Notes under the pieces: generated by a model | Seen by the model: only the letters and a program-made list of their open reading frames with translations | Database searches by the model: none | Told to the model about the DNA's origin: nothing | Made by a program: the position numbers and the translations under genes | Assembly (NCBI RefSeq): GCF_000719475.1 | Contig: NZ_JOGO01000025.1 | Span: forward strand, 1-64,000 | Source of the DNA: Streptomyces sp. NRRL F-5630 | GTDB lineage: Bacteria > Actinomycetota > Actinomycetes > Streptomycetales > Streptomycetaceae | Length of the DNA: 64,000 nucleotides | Direction of reading: 5' to 3' | Part shown: positions 59,167 through 64,000 of the stretch, piece after piece | Numbering within the stretch: position 1 is the stretch's first letter | Layout of the letters: each line of letters begins with the position of its first letter

Positions 59167-60474
59167 ATGCCTCCCACCTCAGGTCCCGGTCCCGCCGCGC
59201 AGGACACCGAGACATCCCCCGCCGCCCCGCCCGGCACGCACGATCCGCAAGCGCCGACCGCCGCGCGCGTGCCCGGTCAGGCGGGCCGTGCCGACCGGGG
59301 CGCGGACACCACACCCCGGCCGCACCTGACCGAACTCCGGCTCTCCGCCTACGCCGGGCACCGCGCCGCCGTCCTGCGCCTCGGCCCCGTCACCCTCCTC
59401 ACCGGGCCGAGCGGCGGCGGCAAGTCGACCGCGCTCGCCGCCTGCGCGGCCCTCGCCGCGCTCGGCAACGGCTCTTCGCTCGCCGAGGCGTTCCCCGAAC
59501 CGCACGCCGCTGTCCCCGAGACCGCGCGCCCGGACCCGCAGCGGCGACGCGGCTTCCGCATCGGCTGCGTCTCCGACGGCCCCGCCGGACCCGTACGCCT
59601 CGACCTCGCGGTGCAGGCGGAGCCCGAACTGCGCGTCGTGGGCGAACGCCTCAGCGGCGACGGCGTCGTCTACCTCGAAACCGCCCTGCGTGATCCCGCC
59701 CGCCGCACCGTGCAGGCCGCCTGGCACACGGCGGGCAACTCCGCCGTCACCCGCGCCCCGCTTCCCGACGACCTCCTCGGCACCACGCTCCTGCCGCTGC
59801 GCGTCGCGGGCCGTACGAAGGAGCAACGAAACGTTCTCGCGGCGGCCGAGCAGACCGTCCTCGCCCTGCGCAGCCTCTTCCCGTGCACCGCCGATCCCAC
59901 GGCCATGCGCCCGCCCGCCTTTGGCGGTGGCGGCCTGCTGCGCCGCGACTGCGCCAACCTCGCAGAGGTGCTGCACCGCGCGGCGCGCGAGTGCCGTACG
60001 CGGTACGGGCTCCTGGAGGCGGCGGTGCGGGAGGGCTGCGCGGGCCCTGTCGAGGGCCTCACGACCGAGCTGATGCCCGGCGGCGGCGTCGCGGCGCGAC
60101 TGCTGCGTCCCGAGGGCCCCGGCACCCCGCTGTCGCGCCTCGGTGACGGCGAACTGCGGTACCTGGCCATGGCCTTGGTGCTTTTCACCGGGCCCGGCGT
60201 GCTCGACGTGGACCCGGCGAGCGAGGTGCCCGGCGCGCTTCAGACGCTCACCGTCCTCGCGGACGACTTCGACCGCCACCTCGACGAACACCAGGTCGCC
60301 CTGCTCCTGGACCTGGCGGCGCGGATGGCCGCACGCGGCCACATCCGCCTCCTCGGCGCGCTCTCCCGTCCGCCCGCACCGGCGGAGGGCTCGCCAGGCG
60401 GGCCGCGAGGAGCGTTCCCCGGCGTGCGGCTCGTGGAAGTGGGCCGGACAGGACGTGGTACACCGGAGCAGTGA
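59167..60474 (+). CDS. AAA/ABC-type ATPase (AAA_21-like)
   Basis: A 435-residue protein. The first 55 residues are Pro/Ala-rich. LTELRLSAYAGHRAAVLRLGPVTLLTGPSGGGKSTALAACAALAALG gives the N-terminal strand and Walker A (GPSGGGKST). The C-terminal part has SRLGDGELRYLAMAL, which resembles an ABC signature, and a changed Walker B (LTVLADDFDRHL). This is the OLD/RecF-like AAA_21 layout used in some DNA-related and defence ATPases. GTGA overlap with the MazG-like gene implies joint function. Confidence 0.72.
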   Translation: MPPTSGPGPAAQDTETSPAAPPGTHDPQAPTAARVPGQAGRADRGADTTPRPHLTELRLSAYAGHRAAVLRLGPVTLLTGPSGGGKSTALAACAALAALGNGSSLAEAFPEPHAAVPETARPDPQRRRGFRIGCVSDGPAGPVRLDLAVQAEPELRVVGERLSGDGVVYLETALRDPARRTVQAAWHTAGNSAVTRAPLPDDLLGTTLLPLRVAGRTKEQRNVLAAAEQTVLALRSLFPCTADPTAMRPPAFGGGGLLRRDCANLAEVLHRAARECRTRYGLLEAAVREGCAGPVEGLTTELMPGGGVAARLLRPEGPGTPLSRLGDGELRYLAMALVLFTGPGVLDVDPASEVPGALQTLTVLADDFDRHLDEHQVALLLDLAARMAARGHIRLLGALSRPPAPAEGSPGGPRGAFPGVRLVEVGRTGRGTPEQ

Positions 60475-60842
60475 CGAGTCAGACACCCCCGCCCGGGGCA
60501 CCGGAAGCCGCTTGGGACACCGCCCTCCAGGAGTTGCGCGAGCGCCTCGGCGCCTTCGCCGCCGCCCGCGACTGGGAGCAGTACCACACCCCGAAGAACC
60601 TCGCGGCGGCGCTCAGCGTCGAGACCTCGGAACTCCTGGAGATCTTCCAGTGGCTGACCCCCGAGCAGTCGGCGGCCGTCCTGGACGACCCCGCGACGGG
60701 CTTCCGCGTCCACGACGAAGTCGCTGACGTCCTCGCCTACCTCCTCCAGTTCTGTGACGTCCTGGGCATCGATCCGGTGCGGGCGCTGCACGCGAAGATC
60801 GACAGGAACGAGCAGAGGTTTCCCGTGGGAGAGAGCGGCTGA
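60471..60842 (+). CDS. MazG-like nucleotide pyrophosphohydrolase
   Basis: A 123-residue all-alpha NTP pyrophosphohydrolase (MazG/RS21-C6 type). WEQYHTPKNLAAALSVETSELLEIFQW carries the ExxE helix, and HDEVADVLAYLLQFCDVLGID carries the second ExxD metal-binding motif. The final KIDRNEQRFP is typical. It would remove diphosphate from dNTPs or modified nucleotides. GTG 60471 overlaps the ATPase stop. Confidence 0.85.
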   Translation: MTSQTPPPGAPEAAWDTALQELRERLGAFAAARDWEQYHTPKNLAAALSVETSELLEIFQWLTPEQSAAVLDDPATGFRVHDEVADVLAYLLQFCDVLGIDPVRALHAKIDRNEQRFPVGESG

Positions 60843-60990
60843 AACGAAAATCTCGTCACTCTTCGGAGTGAGCCGTTGTGCGACTTCCTCCAAGTTATCC
60901 ACAGATTCGCCGTGATGGCTTCCTGTGCCTCCCTCCCTCCAGCACGCTGAGTAGTGAACCGGCAAGGGATGGACGGCGGGGGACGGAACG

Positions 60991-61488
60991 ATGGACGCGA
61001 CACGGCTCGTGGTGGTGACGGCGGCGGCGCTCGGCGCGGCACGCACGGAGACGGAGGTGGTACGGGAGGCATGGCAGGCCGGGGCGCTGGCCCGCGCGGT
61101 CGGGGGCGTCCTCGCGGCGACGGGCCCGCCGGCCCAGCGCGCCGGGGCCCGCGGGCTCCAGGAGACCGGTGACACCGGAGCTCCGCCCTGCCTCCGACCC
61201 CGCGCGGACCGCCTCACCTCGGTCGCCGACCCGCCGCGTGCGCTCGACGCCCTGGACACGCTCCTCGGGGAGGCGGTCCACGCCCTGATCCCCCTCGCCG
61301 CCGCGGCGGCGGAGAGCGGCACGTACGCGGACTGCATGGAAACGATCGAGGCGCTGAGCAACTGCCGGGACGCGGTGGGCATCCTGCGGGCGCTGTGGGC
61401 GGAGGCGACGGAAGAAGCCGCGCGGGAAAACCGGTCGACAGCGGGAGCGGTGATCCGGGACGCTGCGCGCGATGACGAGAATCAATGA
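60991..61488 (+). CDS. DUF6099 family protein
   Basis: A 165-residue helical protein opening MDATRLVVVTAAALGAARTETEVVREAWQAGALARAVGG, as in DUF6099 proteins of Streptomyces. No catalytic motif is seen. It overlaps the next gene by 17 bases. Function is unknown. Confidence 0.65.
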   Translation: MDATRLVVVTAAALGAARTETEVVREAWQAGALARAVGGVLAATGPPAQRAGARGLQETGDTGAPPCLRPRADRLTSVADPPRALDALDTLLGEAVHALIPLAAAAAESGTYADCMETIEALSNCRDAVGILRALWAEATEEAARENRSTAGAVIRDAARDDENQ

Positions 61489-61978
61489 CACACCACCCGC
61501 GTGGGACGACCGCACCCAGCTCACCACTTTCCTCGACTACGCGCGCGACACCGCCCGCGCAAAGTGCGAGGGCGTCTCCCCGGAGCACGCCCGCACGGCA
61601 CTCCTGCCAGGCTCGCCGCTGATGACGATGAGCGGGCTGATCAACCACCTGCGGTGGGTCGAGTACTACTGGTTCCAGGTGGTCTTCCTCGGCGAGGAGG
61701 ACGAGGGGCCCTGGACCGACGAGGACCCCGACCGCGAAATGCGCACAGCCGTCGACTTCCCGCTCCCGCGACTGCTCGGCGCGTACGCGGACCAGAGCGC
61801 CCGCTACCGCGAACTGGTCGCGGGCAGCCCACTGGACAAGCGCGCCCAGCGCCCCGTGCGCGACGGCCTCCATGTGGACCTGCGTTGGATCCTCCTGCAC
61901 CTCACCGAGGAGACGGCCCGCCATAACGGCCACTTGGACATCCTGCGCGAACTGCTGGACGGGACGAAGGGGGCGTAA
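61472..61978 (+). CDS. DinB-superfamily protein (DUF664-like)
   Basis: A 168-residue four-helix DinB-like protein. The metal His residues are in INHLRWVEYYW and HLTEETARHNGHLDILRELLDG, as in DUF664 members related to thiol-dependent transferases (mycothiol S-transferase type). ATG 61472 lies inside the end of the DUF6099 gene. It could act as a metal-dependent mycothiol or other thiol transferase, which is inference. Confidence 0.8.
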   Translation: MTRINDTPPAWDDRTQLTTFLDYARDTARAKCEGVSPEHARTALLPGSPLMTMSGLINHLRWVEYYWFQVVFLGEEDEGPWTDEDPDREMRTAVDFPLPRLLGAYADQSARYRELVAGSPLDKRAQRPVRDGLHVDLRWILLHLTEETARHNGHLDILRELLDGTKGA

Positions 61979-62360
61979 GGGCGGGCGGCCCTGCACACGG
62001 CACTGCGGCGTGCGGGGCGCGTCCTCGGAGAGGGGGGCCGGGCGAGGCGGCAGGTGGGACGGGGCGCCGGGCGCACGACCTCGCGGCCGACCCTCGGCCG
62101 CCCGGTCCGGCTGCGGGGGCGGCGGCGTGGCAACGTCTGTGGTGGGGGGTGAGGGGGCGGTCCTCCGATGGGGGAGAGGTCCGGTCCGCACGCAGGGCAG
62201 CATTCCGGCCGGGGCCATCTTGGCGCCAGGCCGGCTGCTCTTCGGGCTGTCGTCGGTCGCCGCATAGGGTGCTGTCGCGCGGGCGTGCCCGTGCTTCGCG
62301 CCGAAAGGTCTCGGGCACCCCCGGTCTCGTCTCCGCACGCCGCACCACCAGGAGGAACCG
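61979..62360. other. Intergenic region, nothing recognised
   Basis: About 380 bases after the DinB-like gene. The only signal is AGGAGG directly before GTG 62361. Confidence 0.4.
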
Positions 62361-62750
62361 GTGTCGTACCCGCGGCCGCTCACCCCTGAGCAGCGGCTCT
62401 CCAACGCGAAGGAGTTGCTGGGCCTCCCGCGGATTGTCGCGATCTGCGGCTCCACCCGCTTCATGACCGAGATGAACGAGGCCGACCTGCGGGAGACCGC
62501 GGCCGGAAGGATCGTCGTCAAACCGGGCTGCGACATGAAGTCGCCGCACGCACTCTGGTCCGATCCCGTCGAGGCCGAGGCGCTGAAGGCCCGACTCGAC
62601 GCCCTGCACCGGGCGAAGATCCGCCTCGCCGACGAGGTACTCGTGGTCGGCGACTACATCGGGGACAGCACCCGGGCCGAGATCGCCTACGCGCGGTCGC
62701 TGGGCAAGCCCGTGCGGTTCACGCACCCCCAAGTGGACCCTGACGCCTGA
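62361..62750 (+). CDS. Nucleoside 2-deoxyribosyltransferase-like protein
   Basis: A 129-residue protein: RIVAICGSTRFMTEMNEADL is the phosphate-loop-like start, KPGCDMKSPHALW follows, and LADEVLVVGDYIGDSTRAEIAYARSLGKPV holds the conserved Asp/Glu pair of the NDT/SLOG-like superfamily. Phage-type relatives of this size are common; catalysis would be N-glycosidic cleavage of a nucleotide. GTG 62361 follows AGGAGG. It may link to the nucleotide theme of the MazG-like gene. Confidence 0.72.
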   Translation: MSYPRPLTPEQRLSNAKELLGLPRIVAICGSTRFMTEMNEADLRETAAGRIVVKPGCDMKSPHALWSDPVEAEALKARLDALHRAKIRLADEVLVVGDYIGDSTRAEIAYARSLGKPVRFTHPQVDPDA

Positions 62751-62925
62751 TCGCTCGCATCCTCCGAGGGGGAGCCGCCGTCGCGCCATGCCGGGCGGCC
62801 TCGCTCCGGGCCGTGCCGGTGTGCGGGCCCTCGGTCCGGGGAGTCACGTTGCCCGCCCGCCGAGGGGTGAACGCTTCGGAGTGTGGGGAAGGGCAGGGCA
62901 TGTCGTCGGTTCTCGGAGTCCGGGG

Positions 62926-63801
62926 GTGGTCGCGTTGCGGTGGAGGGGGTCGCGGGTGGCTCTTGTGGTCGGTGTGCTCGTGGTCGGTGCTGCCTGCGGG
63001 AGTCCGGAGGGGGACGCTGGGGACGCGGAGGCTCTGCGGGAGCGGGCACGGCGGGTCGGGGCGGCCTGGGAAGGTTCCGAGGCGGCGGCCTCTTGGCGTG
63101 CGGGCTACCACCCGGTCAGCGGTGCGGTGCGCCCGCCGCGCGGGGGATGGCACGGCGGGGACGACCAACGTGCCTATGAGAAGGGAGCGTTCGTGGTGCG
63201 GGGGAAGCTGCCCCGTACCGGCGCGAAGAAGGCCCGGGTCGCGTGGGCGGGGCAGGCGCCGGTCGTCCGGCCGCTCGTGGCGGCCCGGGACGCGTACGCG
63301 GCGATGGCCTTCGGTCCTCACGGCGGCGGGAGGCCGCACCTCACCGTGACGGGGGCGCGGCTGGGCACGATGACGGTCGCGACCCCGCGCGGCCCGGCCG
63401 CGGTCCCGGCCTGGCTCTTCGCCCTGGACGGCTACGACACCCCGCTCCGGCGGGCCGCCGCGACCCCCTCGCCCGCTCCCCGTTCCCCGATCGCCCCCAC
63501 CCGCTCCGTACCCGGCCAGCGGGTGGACCGGCTCACCGGGGTCGGCGCGGACGGGCGGGCGGTCACCGTGCTCGCCTCACACGGGGCCTGCGACGACGGC
63601 CCGCGCGTGGCGGTCCTGGAGACGCGGGACGGCGTCGTGCTGTCCGGCTCCGTGGCGAAGGCGCGGCACACCGGCCTGTGCACGAAGCAGTCGAAGCTCA
63701 CCCCGGTCCGCGTACGGCTCAAGCGGCCCCTGGACGGCCGGGTCGTGCTCGACGCGCTCACCGGCGCGCCGGTCCCGTACAAGGAGACTGCTGCGGGCTG
63801 A
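62926..63801 (+). CDS. Putative lipoprotein of unknown function
   Basis: A 291-residue exported protein. GTG 62926 gives VVALRWRGSRVALVVGVLVVGAACGS with lipobox VGAAC near residue 24. An earlier ATG at 62788 would add 46 residues before the signal and is less likely. The mature region shows beta-rich sequence, a Pro/Ala linker near residue 185, and two Cys (HGACDD and TGLCTK) near the end that could pair. I do not recognise the family. Confidence 0.68.
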   Translation: MVALRWRGSRVALVVGVLVVGAACGSPEGDAGDAEALRERARRVGAAWEGSEAAASWRAGYHPVSGAVRPPRGGWHGGDDQRAYEKGAFVVRGKLPRTGAKKARVAWAGQAPVVRPLVAARDAYAAMAFGPHGGGRPHLTVTGARLGTMTVATPRGPAAVPAWLFALDGYDTPLRRAAATPSPAPRSPIAPTRSVPGQRVDRLTGVGADGRAVTVLASHGACDDGPRVAVLETRDGVVLSGSVAKARHTGLCTKQSKLTPVRVRLKRPLDGRVVLDALTGAPVPYKETAAG

Positions 63802-63893
63802 GCCCCTATCGGGGGGCGCCCCCGGAGCCGGACCGTCGCGTGAGGCCGAGGCCGATCCGGTCGTACACGGACGTCAGCGGTTTACGGACACCG

Positions 63894-63931
63894 CGGTCGT
63901 GAGTCGGTGATCACGGTCGCGAGTCGGTGAT
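63894..63931. repeat. 18-bp direct repeat near the right edge
   Basis: CGGTCGTGAGTCGGTGAT at 63894-63911 and CGGTCGCGAGTCGGTGAT at 63914-63931 differ at one base and have a 20-bp period, about two helical turns. They lie 93 bases after the lipoprotein stop. The rest to 64000 shows nothing else. Confidence 0.6.
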
Positions 63932-64000
63932 TCCCCGGCCCCGCCCCGGAGAAGGACGGCCGGGTGCCCCGGGCACCTCCCTTCGGCGCGCGGGGATTTT

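Noticed and set aside
57800..59314. Long minus-strand frame extending the sigma factor gene upstream, including ATG 58888 with GAGGAG before it
   Set aside because: It runs antisense through the SepF gene without any stop, the sequence has no protein-like motif, and the sigma family start is near 57790. High GC keeps such frames open.
60895..60903. TTATCCACA, a perfect DnaA-box consensus
   Set aside because: A single box with no second copy near and no AT-rich unwinding region; not evidence for an origin or a DnaA-controlled gene by itself.
1..64000. tRNA, rRNA, CRISPR arrays, prophage or PKS/NRPS modules
   Set aside because: I looked for regular spaced repeats, tRNA arms with T-loop GGTTCGAAT-like sequences, and ketosynthase or adenylation motifs, and found none that hold up.

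Overview
The window is high-GC DNA (third codon positions almost all G or C, frequent GTG and TTG starts, many ATGA/GTGA/TTGA overlaps) and looks like a Streptomyces chromosome. Supporting markers are a SepF paralogue, a SigB/F-type sigma factor, an HtpX-PspAB pair, DUF6099 and DUF6328 proteins, and many secreted polysaccharide hydrolases and sugar ABC systems. I cannot name a species from sequence alone. I saw no rRNA, tRNA, CRISPR array, complete insertion sequence or prophage.

Layout. 1-1010: graveyard of three unrelated transposase remnants (IS3-, IS630- and IS5-like). 1180-4640 (minus): a BtuFCD-type ABC importer plus a small [2Fe-2S] ferredoxin-like gene with an apparent frameshift, under a clear cobalamin riboswitch. 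4823-9786: MFS transporter, metallo-beta-lactamase-fold hydrolase, AtzG-like protein, amidase and a TetR regulator, linked by three copies of one operator. 9787-14000: TetR fragment, LtrA-LysR pair, SDR/NTF2-like pair. 14.7-18.6 kb: secreted GH76 mannanase and a prolyl oligopeptidase. 18.8-27.4 kb: alpha-xylosidase/beta-glucosidase/sugar-ABC operon with LacI regulator and twin palindromic operators, probably for xyloglucan-type oligosaccharides. 27.6-31.0 kb: ATP-grasp ligase and CocE-type hydrolase. 31.3-36.1 kb: FUSC membrane protein, then a four-gene overlapping operon (acyl-CoA-dehydrogenase-like, PIG-L deacetylase, NodS-like methyltransferase, GT2). 36.1-39.7 kb: PLP decarboxylase, DUF6328, STAS-like protein, HAD phosphatase. 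39.8-50.2 kb: a probable organosulfur-assimilation locus with cupin, Rrf2 regulator, DsbA-like protein, a 24-residue leader peptide, a five-gene peptide/nickel-class ABC importer, an NtaA/DszA-type flavin monooxygenase, an alpha/beta hydrolase and an FMN reductase. 50.4-58.7 kb: secreted trypsin-like protease, PspAB, HtpX, a small secreted protein, a secreted ParB-like protein, GH64 beta-1,3-glucanase, sigma factor, SepF paralogue. 59.2-63.8 kb: AAA/ABC-type ATPase, MazG-like pyrophosphohydrolase, DUF6099, DinB-like protein, deoxyribosyltransferase-like protein, lipoprotein.

The least ordinary parts are: (i) the Rrf2/leader-peptide locus, where two promoters share one operator core and both appear to give leaderless transcripts, one starting directly on a Cys-containing leader peptide; (ii) the acyl-CoA dehydrogenase/PIG-L/NodS/GT2 operon, whose enzyme set resembles the chemistry of lipochitooligosaccharide making without being homologous throughout; (iii) the three-site TetR regulon around the AtzG-amidase pair; and (iv) the riboswitch, which identifies the left-end ABC importer as a vitamin B12 rather than a siderophore system. 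All functions are read from recognised motifs and family resemblance without database searches.
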